Of a DNA stretch of 64,000 nucleotides, positions 38,701-51,241 are shown one piece after another (position 1 is the stretch's first letter; each line of letters opens with the position of its first letter). Source of the DNA: Datnioides undecimradiatus (Eukaryota > Chordata > Actinopteri > Lobotiformes > Datnioididae); NCBI GenBank assembly GCA_008933995.1, contig WARS01000011.1, positions 11,251,516-11,315,515 of the forward strand. Direction: 5' to 3'. The notes under the pieces were generated by a model that was not told the origin of the DNA, made no database searches, and worked only from the letters and a program-made list of their open reading frames with translations. A program made the translations under genes and the position numbers.

Positions 38701-41700
38701 TTTCAGTGATGTTTCTATTCTTCAAGTTACAAGAATTCAGGGGTTTTCTGTGTATATGTGACATTTCCTGCATTTTTCCTGAACTGATGAAGCAGATTAC
38801 CTCAGTGTATGAGTGTTAGACTCTTTATAATAATCATAATCCACATGTGGTCATTTTATTCTATTGAATGCTTTTAAATAACTATAAGGTTGTTAAAACC
38901 ATCTTTTTCAACATTTAATATTTACAGCGTGAACTATGAAAAAGTCTTTGTATACAAATTTCTCTTCTGTGGGACAAATAAAGGAAATCTTAGTCTTACA
39001 CTTCTCCAAAATTCAAATCTTCACTGGCATTTAGACTAAACTTAATATGTTTGGTTGTGTTTGGCTGCCACTGGGTTGACAGTCTCTTAAATGGTTAAAT
39101 TACTGGTATCATGACTTTTTTGGGTACATAAAGCTTGATGGTGATTCCTATGCACTGCAGGAGCTTTCACAGATGTTTTATCAACCCATTGACTCAATAA
39201 CTGACTTACTGGTGTTCAATTTGAAAGTTGAGGTGTCCACTGAACCAGTCATTGAAGAAGGACTTCTCAATGTTACAGGTGGCCTGTAACTAAAACAGAT
39301 GATATGACAACAGAGTGCAGATGAGTGGAAACGTCAGCAGCACCTACAGGTGACTCTACCAAGCGTCTCATAATAAACCAGTTACCTGCATTGTCAGCCA
39401 GTCATGGTGCTTCTCGTGGTCAATGTCCATCGGCAGATGATTCATCTGAGTCACCCACACAAACCAGTGACTCTCCAGAAACCTGTCATTCACAGCAACA
39501 CAACACCAGTCACTGAATACAGAGGTACACCATGTGATCAAGGCGTTGTATTAAAGTCACTGGTAACTATTCTTTACAAAGGGTTTGTAAGTTGTAATGA
39601 ATGACTTTATTTATGTTATTAAGTTGTTTATTAATGATTTTCTGCTTAAACCATTGATTAAAAAAAGAACAATTTATGGAGTTTGTCCTCTCCTTAATCT
39701 TTATTCTGACCTTCTTTGATAATGAGTGTTTATCCATGATGGACCTCAGCAGTTTTGTGTTGTATTCCTAGCATGTGTTGCAACATACATTTTTTTGGAG
39801 GTGTGTGCGTGTGTGTGTGTGTGTGTGTGCAGCAGTGTACCATTATTGTAAGTGTGTGTTAGAGTTTGTCAAGATAACTGTGTGTGTCTGTGATAATGAG
39901 GGCAAAGTTGAGAGAGAATGACTCATATATGCAACATGGTCTGCAACAGATCGATTAGTTATAACATATTATCCCCTCTGAGTTTGGAGTTCATTTACCT
40001 GACGAAGCTGATGAGCGCCAGTGAGCCAAACAGGCCATACAGTGGTACATAACAGCACAGGTAGCGGAGGTAATATGACATTGACCAAGCCAGATCCTTC
40101 ACAAGACAACAAGATTAACATAATTACAATAATATTTGTTATCAGGAATCAATGAACTCATCTTAGAAATTAAAAAAATATTGAGTGAAATAAAGATAGA
40201 ATTAAATTAAATTGAAGAAAAAAAAGTAAAACATAAAAACAATGAAATAAGCGAATACAATAAAGTAAATACTGTCTAGAAACCATTATTAATCACAAAC
40301 CATTCAAGGACTGTAGCATTTCCAGCTGCTGCAATTGTTGGGAATGTTATCTTTACATGTAACGTGACATTAAACAGAAAATCTGAAGACAGCTTCTTAC
40401 CACCCAGTCGTGGCGTGAAATCATGGTTCGTATTATCTGGATGTGGAAGTAAACTGGAATGAGAAGTGGTGGTCCGACTAAAACAGAAATTAAAATCAAT
40501 TATTCCTGTAAAGTTTTTGCAATCTCTTCCTTTTTAAACGATTTGAAGAGGACATACCAAGTAGGAAGTACTGGTGCTGGTGATTGTAGGGCATATATTT
40601 GATCTTTTTTATGCCATACTGTAACAGAGAGGAATACAGAGTCAGAATCAGCAGGTGAAAGATTATTATTGATCTATTGTTCATACTGGACGTTTGAGAG
40701 CTGTTTTAAATAATCAGCTTTGTGAAACTTACCTCCACAGGTTGAGTGGCTCCAACTACAAAGACATGCAACATGTTGACATCAGGGTCCTTATTGAAGA
40801 TGTTGGGTTTAGCGTGATGCTGGAAATGCCGATGATTCCACCAGTTGGCGGAGGCTCCCTAAGAAAGCAATGGTTTAATATCTGTGTCTGTAAAATAATA
40901 ATACAAAATGGAGATTACAGATTACCTTCAAATGACCAATGACAAACTTGTGCAACATGTGATTCCAGCTGGACTTCTTGAAGACAGACAGGTGGCCAAA
41001 GTCATGCTGCAGCCATCCGGCCTGCGACTGGACAAGAAGAAGAAAAGAAACCAGCATTTTGGGATTTTTCAAAAGCAGAATTTGACTTATAGTTAATTTT
41101 GAGATAACAAGTTATGTTCAAATCACCTGAGCAATTGTCAGCATAATAGAGCACAGAAATGTCAGTGTCCAGCTGGTTCCCCAGAGCCAGATGATCATCC
41201 AGGCAAGGGCCTCCAGCAGTAGGATGTGACCCAGGTGGAGGCAGAAGAATAAAGGCCGAGCTTGAAACAGACCCTCGCTCTCCACCTGATTGCGTAAAGT
41301 GTGGAAATCTTGTATGATGGCTGCCTGAGAGCAGAAAAGAAAAGAAACACATTTGTTGTAGCTCAAGAAATGGTGCACTCTTGTGACAATCACCAATTTT
41401 GGGGGTTTAAGCCAAAAGTGTGATTTAATACCACTAGAGGACATGCAGTGTCAGGATTTTTGTACAGAAAAGAACAAGAAGACAGTCTGAGTTATTTAAC
41501 AGCCAATGAAACACGAGTGTCCAGAATCTCAGATGTGCCTGTGAACGCTGTAATAAAAACTTAATGATTTTATGACTGATTTATGACTCATGAATAAAAA
41601 AGCAGATCTGTGAATGGTTTTGACCTCCTCCTTCTCCTCAGGTGTTTCTGTACACGGTGTCCATCCTGCCATGTTGTCACACTGATACTAAAGAGGTCTA

Positions 41701-42487
41701 AAGTTGCTACATGAACAATGTGAGGTTTAATTTGAAGAATGTGAGGCGGATCTCACATTTTTGTGCCGGTCCTGGCTCGGCTCCGATGCCGCCAGCTCTC
41801 CAATCAGCAGAGGCTTCAGAAACTTTTGGGTAAACTTTAAATCAGGGTGAAAAGCAGTAAAGGCCTCCTGAAACACAAAAATAAGAAATCCTCATTTTTT
41901 TCATCCACTTACATTAATTGCAACACTTATCCAAATTGGACAATTTAAGAATTTCAGTTGGAGATTTCTCTAGTTGAAATGCTTAAAACTCATTGACATT
42001 TAAAATGTTTTTAAATGTAAGAAGTCACATTCCCAAAACACCGACTGTGTTGGATTTTAAAAGCTTGTCGTTTTTATGTGAAGTCTTTGGTAGCTAGCAA
42101 CCATATCAGTCAGATAAATGTAATGGAGTAAATAAATATAGTATTTTCCTCTGAAATGTAATAGAGTAGAGACGTCAAGTAATGTGGACTGGAACCTTTC
42201 ATTTATGGACCAACAACCAAAGCCAAATATATATCACAGGAAATGTTTTAATTATAAAATAAACAAAAACACATTACCGTGGCATCTTCTCCAGCATAGT
42301 GGCTGATGACCCGAAACCCTCCTGGGTGCCTTTTGGCCCACTGTGTGATATTGTAAACCTTTCGATCAATGACCAGCCACTGGTCATTCCTGTTGCAGTG
42401 GCTCTGCACCTCCTCCCAGGTGTACACACCACCAGCCCGGCTGCCGCCTGGCTCTCCAGGCTCCGTCAGCTGGCCTCCACCACCCAT
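35712..42487 (-). CDS. fads2: acyl-CoA 6-desaturase / fatty acid desaturase 2 (fads2)
   Basis: Twelve coding exons in minus-strand order give exactly 445 residues, the usual teleost Fads2 length: 42278-42487, 41757-41867, 41127-41324, 40926-41027, 40733-40858, 40558-40618, 40401-40477, 39999-40096, 39386-39482, 39210-39289, 37635-37760 and 35712-35763. The enzyme is a membrane front-end desaturase of the endoplasmic reticulum that introduces double bases in C18 and longer polyunsaturated acyl chains, with its own cytochrome b5 domain as electron donor. Visible features: haem motif HPGG at 54-57; histidine boxes HDFGH (181-185), HFQHH (218-222) and QIEHH (383-387); four hydrophobic helices; and C-terminus LWLDAYLHK. 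The regioselectivity segment at 280-283 reads Phe-His-Ile-Gln, as in delta-6 type fish enzymes. The start was chosen because [13 protein letters not shown] is the usual teleost N-terminus. The frame stays open upstream to an acceptor at 42556 but has no ATG there. The last intron is enlarged by a piggyBac insertion. Confidence 0.97.
35967..36000. repeat. left end of piggyBac element: 13-bp terminal repeat, 2-bp spacer, 19-bp palindrome
   Basis: The terminal repeat CCCTCCTATTACC is followed by TT and a 19-bp near-perfect palindrome at 35982-36000. In this family the palindrome is a likely transposase-binding site; that role is inferred from the position of the internal repeat in known piggyBac elements. 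Confidence 0.9.
36168..36186. repeat. internal extra copy of the 19-bp piggyBac palindrome
   Basis: TGGGGTCAATTTGACCCCA recurs here exactly as at the left end, 186 bases further in. With the copy at 37477-37495 the element carries three. Confidence 0.95.
37477..37535. repeat. right end of piggyBac element: 19-bp palindrome, 27-bp spacer, 13-bp terminal repeat
   Basis: The palindrome TGGGGTCAAATTGACCCCA at 37477-37495 is followed by 27 bases of AT-rich spacer and GGTAACAGGAGGG, then the TTAA duplication. The long spacer on this side contrasts with 2 bases on the left. Confidence 0.9.
39801..39829. repeat. (GT)n microsatellite in fads2 intron 8
   Basis: About 14 GT units with one GC interruption, between fads2 coding exons 8 and 9. 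Confidence 0.9.
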
Positions 42488-42556
42488 TCTCACTGCTGTG
42501 TCTGGCCTGGATCCACCTGCACACTGAGAGATCCAGTCAACCACAAAGTTTGACAC
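42488..42556 (-). other. fads2: fads2 5' untranslated part of the first coding exon
   Basis: On the minus strand an acceptor (CTCTCATCCAG) ends at 42557 and is followed by 69 bases in frame with the fads2 ATG and free of stops. No ATG occurs in that stretch, so it is read as 5' untranslated sequence, and a separate upstream non-coding exon is implied. That upstream exon was not located. The in-frame openness is noted as a possible N-terminal extension. Confidence 0.55.
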
Positions 42557-43197
42557 CTGGATGAGAGTCTGGTCTGTTGCACAGCTCTCTGTCGGTCTGC
42601 AGCCACAGATTGTGCAGAGGGAGCAGTATCCAGAGGAGGTTTTTAACCTGTTGCTCTCTTTACTTTAACCACCCAGTTGATCGAAACGCAAGTGAAGTAA
42701 GACAAAGGCCAGTGCAACATCTTCACTAATAATTGATGATGAAATCCGACAACCCAGAGGCTGTGTGCTGGAGCAGGGCGGATTTTCGCAGATGGAGTTG
42801 GAATCATTTGAATGTACCGACATTAACTATGAATGAAAATGGAGAGCGCACATCGTCAGATAATTACATTCTGCAAATAATCTAAATTTAGCCCCTAAGT
42901 GCGTCTTAGACGGCATTTTTTATTGCAGCGCATGTTAGCTATAAGTCGCAGTCCATCATAATAAGGGTTTTAACGTGCAAAAATAGGACCCAAAGCAGCC
43001 ACGTTGAACCACAAAGAGTCTATCGAATAACGTTTATCGCCTGCATATCGATTAATTCGACATTAATCGCAGATAGCGGGTGGCAGGCTGTCCAGCCTAC
43101 AGGCCCGCTGCACGGAGATGACAAATATATCAGACTTACAGTATCCAGATTTTGGCTGCTCCCCTCAGGTTTCCGTCACAGTGACACACCGGCTCAC
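42557..43197. other. fads2 upstream region
   Basis: CpG-containing sequence that should include the fads2 first non-coding exon and promoter. I could not place a start site or a convincing sterol-response or NF-Y site from inspection. No coding exon was seen here, in particular none resembling the exon at 43866-44049. Confidence 0.35.
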
Positions 43198-43481
43198 TTT
43201 ATGCGCTCTCGATCCGTCCACGTCCATTTTAAATCGTAAACATTGCCAAATTCATCCTCTCTCTTCCCCAATATGTTCACGGACTCGTTCACCCACTCAT
43301 TCAGTATAAATTCCGAGCCGATCATTCGAGGGTTTCTGGGCCAATCGGCGTACAGTATATCCTGGACCGCTGGCTGATGTGCAATAGGCTCAATAAACAG
43401 CTCATCTGAATATATGGAGTCGTCAGTGCGCCCAGATGGAAAGAGTCTACTTGAGCACGTCGCTTTTACACTTTCTTCCAT
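43198..43481 (-). CDS. unrecognised gene, exon A (5' coding exon, 94 codons plus two bases)
   Basis: On the minus strand an ATG at 43481 opens 94 codons and ends in an excellent donor, AAA|GTGAGC, at 43197. The stretch looks coding: balanced codon use, no low complexity, several Trp residues, and an acidic, aromatic-rich character. Landmarks are MEESVKATCSSRLF at the start, DDSIYSDELFIEPIAHQ, DILYADWPRNPRMIG and YDLKWTWTDRERI at the end. I see no signal peptide, membrane helix or domain I can name. The leftover phase (two bases, AA) matches exon B at 43866-44049, which begins with the third base of a codon. Exon B, however, lies upstream on this strand, so the pair cannot be spliced linearly. 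A fish repeat begins only about three bases before the ATG. It may be a true first exon, a rearranged gene piece, or one half of a decayed tandem duplicate. Confidence 0.6.
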
Positions 43482-43483
43482 TA

Positions 43484-43605
43484 TACGCAGTGGTGTCAAA
43501 AATACTCACACATATAAAGAAAGTAAAGCAGAAACGCCTCAGTGTAGAAATACTCCGTTTGAAAAAGAAAAGATCTGCATTCAAAACCTGTCTAAAAATA
43601 CATGT
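43484..43605 (+). repeat. fish interspersed repeat, degenerate copy
   Basis: Begins GCAGTGGTGTCAAAAATAC and runs through AGTGTAGAAATACTCCGTTT to TCTGCATTCAAAACCTG. This follows a repeat I know as common in teleosts, with the pattern AAGTACTCAGATC...AATACTCC...AAGTCCTGCATTCAAAA. Other copies lie at 45828-45960 and 46945-47060. Confidence 0.6.
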
Positions 43606-43766
43606 CTACCGATCAAAATATCACAGTTCATATATATATGTAATGTGATATTCTGATATATATATTCTGATATATATGAGTTGCTTACACTTACTGATGT
43701 TTTAAGGTGTTATACATAATACTAAATAAGTTGATTAATATATTTTCATAACTATATGATTTAGTC

Positions 43767-43772
43767 TTTAAT
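43767..43772 (-). other. candidate polyadenylation signal after exon B
   Basis: TTTAAT on the plus strand is ATTAAA on the minus strand, about 95 bases past the stop codon of exon B. It is the nearest poly(A)-like signal. Confidence 0.4.
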
Positions 43773-43865
43773 CTGTCTTTCTGTCTGTCTCTCTGGCTTG
43801 GTGGTTGGCTGGCAGTCTATCTGTCTGTCTGTCCGGTTGGATGTATCACTCTGGAAGTCTCTTTG

Positions 43866-44049
43866 TCAAGTGGGGGTCTTCAGTTCATCCCCATCAACAC
43901 TGTGTTCCAGCTCATTATGGTTCAGGTTAGGGAAAAAAGGGGTTTCCATCCACTGAACATCTTTAATAAGTTCAGTTAACATTTCTGAGGAATAGAAAAT
44001 GGAGTAGTCCCAATTTGGGTCACAGGTCAGACTGGTATTGATCCAGTGA
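43866..44049 (-). CDS. unrecognised gene, exon B (3' terminal coding exon, 60 codons and stop)
   Basis: On the minus strand a textbook acceptor (TTTCTCTGTTTTTTCACAG) is followed by one base completing a codon, 60 codons and a TGA. The encoded tail begins HWINTSLTCDPNWDYSIFY, continues EMLTELIKDVQWMETPFFP and ends DGDELKTPT. Codon composition looks coding, and an ATTAAA follows about 95 bases later, so this is probably a real last exon. I do not recognise the protein. Exon A at 43198-43481 has the right phase to precede it and a similar Trp- and acid-rich style; joined, they would give 155 residues. Their genomic order is nevertheless B then A on the transcribed strand. No other upstream exon was found between 44050 and 48800, though short exons could be missed. 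Confidence 0.6.
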
Positions 44050-45827
44050 CTGTGAAAAAACAGAGAAATGTCTGTGATTGTTTTCTTTGTCATCAAGAAA
44101 GTCCTGATCATTCCCAGTCTAGTTGAATGACAGAGCCATATAGAATCTGGCAAAGCGCTTTGCAGTGCTGATGAGGGTTAGAAAATTATGTTTTTAAGTC
44201 TAAGGTGTCTTCATAAGAACAATATGCAGAAAATGCAATAATATTGTTGAGCAATGCAATAAAATGCATTATTAATGAATACTTACTTAATATGTTTAAA
44301 TAGAACCAAATTCCAGGCTAAGGGGTCACTATTGTTTTATCTGTTATTATTGTGATTAAAACTTTTTGTGTAAACAAATTTCTGGCAAAAGGCAAAACAC
44401 ATATTGATATATAATATAGTGTGTATACATCATATATCTACCATAATTTTTAAAGATCTAACTTCTAATATGTGCACACAATTTGCAAGAAAAAGGCAAA
44501 TATGTAGTCTTTCTAAAAATGTTACTTTAAGAAACATATTTTGAATGGGTTTTTTTTTCAAATTTTAGCATATTTGGGGAAAAACATATAATGCAAGACA
44601 TTTTTAAGGATCTTACAGGTGTTTTTTGTGTTTCCAAGCAAACAACATCTTTTTAAACTGCCTGAACTGACAGGACAGTGATCAGTAAACATAGAGCCAA
44701 GACAATCATCAGTCACAAATCTGTATTTTAAAACTGTTGCCATCTCATGAACTCATTAATGTTTTTTAGTTTACACAGCTAAAACTGGTAGCCTGGAACA
44801 TTTAGTGTATCGCGTGACCATCTTAAGTTAATAAACAATAGTGTCTTGATTGTTCTGCTGCAGTTCCCACCTCCACCAGCAGGTGGTGCAGATGTGTTCC
44901 TTTAGTCAGACATCCTCCTTGTCCTCATTTAACCCCGAGGATGCAACAGCAGATATCATTACACTCTTGTGTTGCATCCAGAAATACATGCCATAGTGCC
45001 ATACAACCCAAATGTGATGATCCATAATTAATGATTTGCTCTGGGTACATGAAGAAATTAATTTTTAAATTTGTTTTACTTTTGTGAGTTTTCTTTCTAT
45101 TTCCATATGTTTCCTGTGTTGGCTGGGTCATGCAGTGCTTCATCTGCATTCAACACATTCACCTCAGCAGTCACATCCATCCACCGCCCGAGGTCTCTGT
45201 CTGTCTGTCTGCTGCTTACAGTCCATTGTGTCATTTCAGGGTCATTTCAATGCGATGCAGAAATTTGCAAATCAGCTCTTTTGGTCCTCAGCATATCAGA
45301 CAGGATTATCCTCAAGCAGCGTGCAGCCTGTCTCCCTGTTTGTCCGCTTCTTCTGCCACAGCTCATCAGGCTGACAGAAGCGCTGCACATCTGACCCCAG
45401 CAGCTTTTCCAGGCTTTTCATCAGTATCACATCCAACAAAACAGGCTGTCAATCAGAAAACCTGTCTGCTATTGTCAAGTATTTAATAAAGTCAGAGGTG
45501 GAGGATAACTCAGTATATTTAGGGCAATTTTCAGGTAATGGTATTTTACCTTTCTTGCTGAGTATGTGCCTTTTGGGACACTTTCCACATTCCTGCATAT
45601 CAGATGGAAATACTGTACTCTTTACTGCAGTACATTTATGTAATACACAAAATTTTATGGAAACTTTTTTTAAAAACATGATTAAACTAGAACATAATGT
45701 ATTTTCATTTAAGCACCAAATGCACCTGAAACAACAATGCTATTACATCAACACATAAATAATGTTAGAGGAGACATTCCTTTACAGTGAGTATATAAAC
45801 CATAAATATGTAAATACATATTGCTGC

Positions 45828-45960
45828 CAGTATCACTGTGTCAGAAGTATTCACATCTTTTGCTCAAGTAAAAAAATAACAAGAGCCACAATGTAAAAAT
45901 ACATTGCATGCATTACAACAGTAAACATGTAAACAGTAACATGCGTTAAGTAAGCAGCAC
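45828..45960 (+). repeat. fish interspersed repeat, degenerate copy
   Basis: The series TCAGAAGTATTCACATC, GCTCAAGTAAAAAAATAAC, CACAATGTAAAAATAC follows the same consensus as the repeat at 43484, in the same orientation. Confidence 0.6.
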
Positions 45961-46475
45961 AAATGCACTTAAGTTACAAAAGTACTCACTGTAGAACCAC
46001 AACATAACATAACAATGTTATTGTTATATTAATGTTGATTGTTGATATATATTTATTATATGTTATGGGATTATTCCTACTGCTGCATTACATTGAACTG
46101 TAATATGTGGCTGGTCTACAATAATACATTATATTTTATAAATGAATTCTATGTTTTGTCACTAAAACCTGCAATCAGCAAAACAACTAGTTACATCCAA
46201 AAATTGAAGTTCTGATCAAATGTAAGACTTGAGTAAGTGTACCTATTTACACTCCACACGTTGAACTTTACATTTGTAATGTGTATTAGGCTGTTTTAAG
46301 TCAGAGGTGATATGAATACTCCTCCGCTGCATGAAGTTAGCTTGTGCTGTAACTGCTGTTGCCCTTTTATTTAAAACTTGCTCTGGGCTTATCCAAGTTT
46401 GGGAGCTATTTTGAGCCACAGTGTATGAATATATTTTAGTCTTGTCACAGTCATTTCAGTCAGAACTGCAACTAC

Positions 46476-46542
<67 letters not shown>
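46476..46542. repeat. (CTAT)n microsatellite, about 16 units
   Basis: Sixty-seven bases of uninterrupted tetranucleotide repeat, likely highly polymorphic. Confidence 0.97.
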
Positions 46543-46944
46543 ATTTAGTAAAAAGACGATTTCACTACATTTATCTGAGAACTCTTTGCAGATCAATATC
46601 CTTCATAAAACCATAAATATACATTAAAATTCCTGTTATCCTACTAGTTAATACATCAATATTTCCTACACTGGTTTCAGGTTGTACACTGTGAGGGCTG
46701 GAATGAGTTTACAGGTTATTTTTACAGGTTCTTTTTCTTATTTTTATGTCTGTTCTGTGTCAGAGCAGAAAGTCACATAAAGTTGGTCGTCACAGCTTGT
46801 TAACTGGTCAATAAAACCTCCTGAAGCTAATGTTTGCAGTGTTTGATACAAACCAGTGCTGGCGTCACCATCTTTGGAAAATCCAGGAGAGAGTGTGATG
46901 ATTAATGGTCTTTTCGTATGTATTATGTACAATGATGTATTTAC

Positions 46945-47060
46945 AGCTGTGGAAGAAATGCTCTGATCCTTTTCTTTAGTCAAAGTAAACATAAAAAATA
47001 CTGTTTTTGTAAATGTGTAAAAGTCCTGCATTCAGTAAAATAATGTAAAAGGTACAGAAT
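46945..47060 (+). repeat. fish interspersed repeat, degenerate copy
   Basis: Runs from GCTGTGGAAGAAATGCTC through AAGTCCTGCATTCAGTAAAA. It has the same consensus and orientation as the copies at 43484 and 45828. Confidence 0.6.
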
Positions 47061-47927
47061 AATGGTTCCTGTCAGAGTTACAGAATATTGAAATATTTTT
47101 AGTGATGCCTTCATGTTTGCATGTTGGCATTTTAGACTTTTTTTTTAATTAAAGGCCATAGTCATATGTTACACATTCAACATATACAATGACAGATTAA
47201 ATATTGATTGATTTAGGTAGTTTAGAAACTGTAGATGGACAATTTATATAGTCATAGTATAGTCATATAGTGTTTGCCAAGTAATTTCCCCTGTAATTCA
47301 TAATGATTTCATTAAAGTTTGGAGAGACACTTAAATAATACTATCTCTTTCATTAGTTCCAGTGACCATTGTGATTCTGGTGTGAGAGTTCTGACTACTT
47401 TAAATGCAGTTTAATCTATAATACATCATCTCATTTAAGCGACTGAACTCATGTTTTATTTAATAAACCTTAATTCCTACAGTACCTCCTACCTGTCCAG
47501 TAAACAATGTGGAGACAGAGGTATAAGGCAGCGAAATATAGGAATATCTAGGTTCCTAAGAACTTAAGTAGAAAGAAACTTTTTTTTAAAAAACTTAATA
47601 CTCAGCAGGGGAATACACAGGCACTAATAAATGAAGGAAAAGGGTATACATAGCTACAATACAGCCTATATAATGTGTCTATATAAAAAGCCTATATTTA
47701 AAAAAAAAACAAAAAGTGAACAAACTATAGAAACAATGAGAAATAAATGCATATAGATAAACAATACATGTACGTGTGAGCTTTGAAAATAATTATTATG
47801 ATACTGGGCTAGCCAATGCAGGAAAAACATAATAGCTCAGTAAAAAGTATGTTTAACCCTGAAAGTTGTGGAATTGTCTTAGAAAAGTTTTGGAGCACGT
47901 GTTAAAAACACGATATTAGATATTTTT

Positions 47928-47963
47928 ACACACACACACGCACACACACACACACACACACAC
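47928..47963. repeat. (CA)n microsatellite
   Basis: About 18 CA units with one CG interruption. Confidence 0.95.
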
Positions 47964-48513
47964 TGACCATGTGATGTGGATGCCCTCTGTTCCAGTTACA
48001 GAGGGAGGAGGGAGGGAGGCAGCAGTTCAATGTAAACCTTCTCACTGATGGAGAGAAGCGACCAACATCAGGAGCAGAGTCTCTCAGTCAGTCCGCGCTG
48101 CACTTTCTCAAAATGTGCAATTTCTGTCTCCAGCGCGGATTATAACTCCGGGAGACCTCGGCCTCTAATGGGGAGCAGCTGCATTAACTAGTGGACAGAC
48201 TTCCATTAACTGTTTTTTCCTTTGCCGCCGGCCAGGTCACCGAGCTGCGCTCACACTGTGGGCTTATCCACCGACACCCGGCAGGAAGGGGGGACAGAAA
48301 AAGATGACTATTTAGTTCCTAAAGTGGCACTTTTTCTCTGTTCCGATAGAGAAACCGGATCACGTGAACAGGTGACCTCGAAGCTGCCGTGTTATCTTTC
48401 TCCTGGATATCTCCAGGAAGTTTAAAGAGGAGAGGGAAGGGTAAGGACTGCAAGAAATTCAATTTCAGCTCAAAATTCACCTCTACTTTGTTAATCTCAA
48501 CTACCAACAGCAA

Positions 48514-48588
48514 TATTACTATTATTACTACTACTACTACTACTATTACTACTATTACTACTACTACTACTATCATTACTATTACTCC
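48514..48588. repeat. (ACT/ATT)n trinucleotide repeat
   Basis: Mixed ACT and ATT triplets over about 75 bases, some 240 bases upstream of the lrrc10b ATG and possibly within its 5' untranslated region or promoter. Confidence 0.9.
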
Positions 48589-48796
48589 ACAGTTTTTTAG
48601 ATATTCTCTGATCAAACGTTAGATGAAGGGACAAACAGACACCTGACAAACTACTGTGTCATGGCTGCAAGATTGTTGATTGGCCCGGACCATGATGCTG
48701 TGTACAGCCTGTGGGGTCAGGCGCAAAACAGTAGCAGCTCCCAGACTGAGGGTTAACTTGTCACAGACGCTACCTCATCAAATGACTCTGTCCTGA

Positions 48797-50026
<1,230 letters not shown>

Positions 50027-50154
50027 AGAACCCCTCATACGTCCATAGTCAAATGATCTGCAGGCAGATGGAGGCGGATGACAGGAAATCACAGGGCAGG
50101 GGCGGGACTTTCTCTAGCTATGCTGCTAATTTCTAATCTATCATTAACTGTGAA

Positions 50155-50160
50155 AATAAA
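50155..50160 (+). other. lrrc10b: lrrc10b polyadenylation signal
   Basis: AATAAA 129 bases after the lrrc10b stop codon. Confidence 0.65.
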
Positions 50161-51241
50161 TGAGCACTGAGGCATTTTAACACTGTAAACTGACAGGACC
50201 TGTGACATCTCAATCAGCTGCAAATGACCAAATCAGAGCAGGACTCAGGTGGTGTGTGCTTGTGTCTGTGTCTGATGTGTGTGTCTGATGTGTGTGAGCG
50301 TGAATGCTGTCTGTGTCCGTTTTACATTAGGGTTATTTTCTGAGTGTACACTGGAGACCAAGTCTTCCATTATTAAATATTAACTCAGCTGATGAAGTCA
50401 GTGTCAATCATTTATGGGAGAATATATCTTAATTGGGAACCAGTGAAAGCAGCAGCTACTGTTTACACGACTGACACACTGTAGTATTTCCACACATCAT
50501 GGCCAGTGTCTGTTTTATGTGCCTGCCAGTGCACCTCGGCTCGCCTTATTGCTATTTTTATAAACCGGGGCTGTGTGCGCATGTAAATGCGTGTATTGGA
50601 TTTAGATTTACAAAATATTTATGACATGCTAAACACAACTCCCCAACCCTTGTCAGTGTTGTGTAAGCAGTCCCAGGAGTGTCAGTGCCAAGACAGAGAG
50701 GGAGACGAGCAGGATTATTAGAGGGATGAATAGCTGGGGTGCCTCACCATAAAAGGTAAGTCCATAGGGAGGAAACGACATGAAATGGACTTACAAAAAA
50801 ATCAAGCAGAAATTTTTATTTAAATAGAAAAAAAGCTTGAAGAGCCCTGCAGGTCAGAGACTCCAGTCCGTCATGACCTCTGTATACTCCTTTTTGTCTG
50901 TGACTACACCTTTTCTCTATCCATCTCTAACATGAATTCGGCCCAGCCCTTGTTCTCCTCTCATTTCTGCACTCATTATTCATGTGGGGCTCGTATGTAA
51001 TCCAATCCTCTTTCCCTCCACGTATCTTTTTCTCACATCTCATTGAAAGAGTGAAATATTTATCCCCAATGCTGAAATATTTATGCTCGTATTCGTGTGG
51101 CAGTGCGTCTCGATTCCTCTGTCTGTGCTGAGGAAACAGGACAGGCTCAAACTGATGAATGCTTTTGTTAACTTTCTAAATGTTAAATTCAAGGATGCCC
51201 ATTTTCACACATAAAACTAAATTATAAAAAATGTGTTATGT

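Noticed and set aside
48319-48615. 98-codon minus-strand open frame with a poly-Val/Ile run
   Set aside because: The hydrophobic run is encoded by the ACT/ATT trinucleotide repeat, not by a membrane protein.
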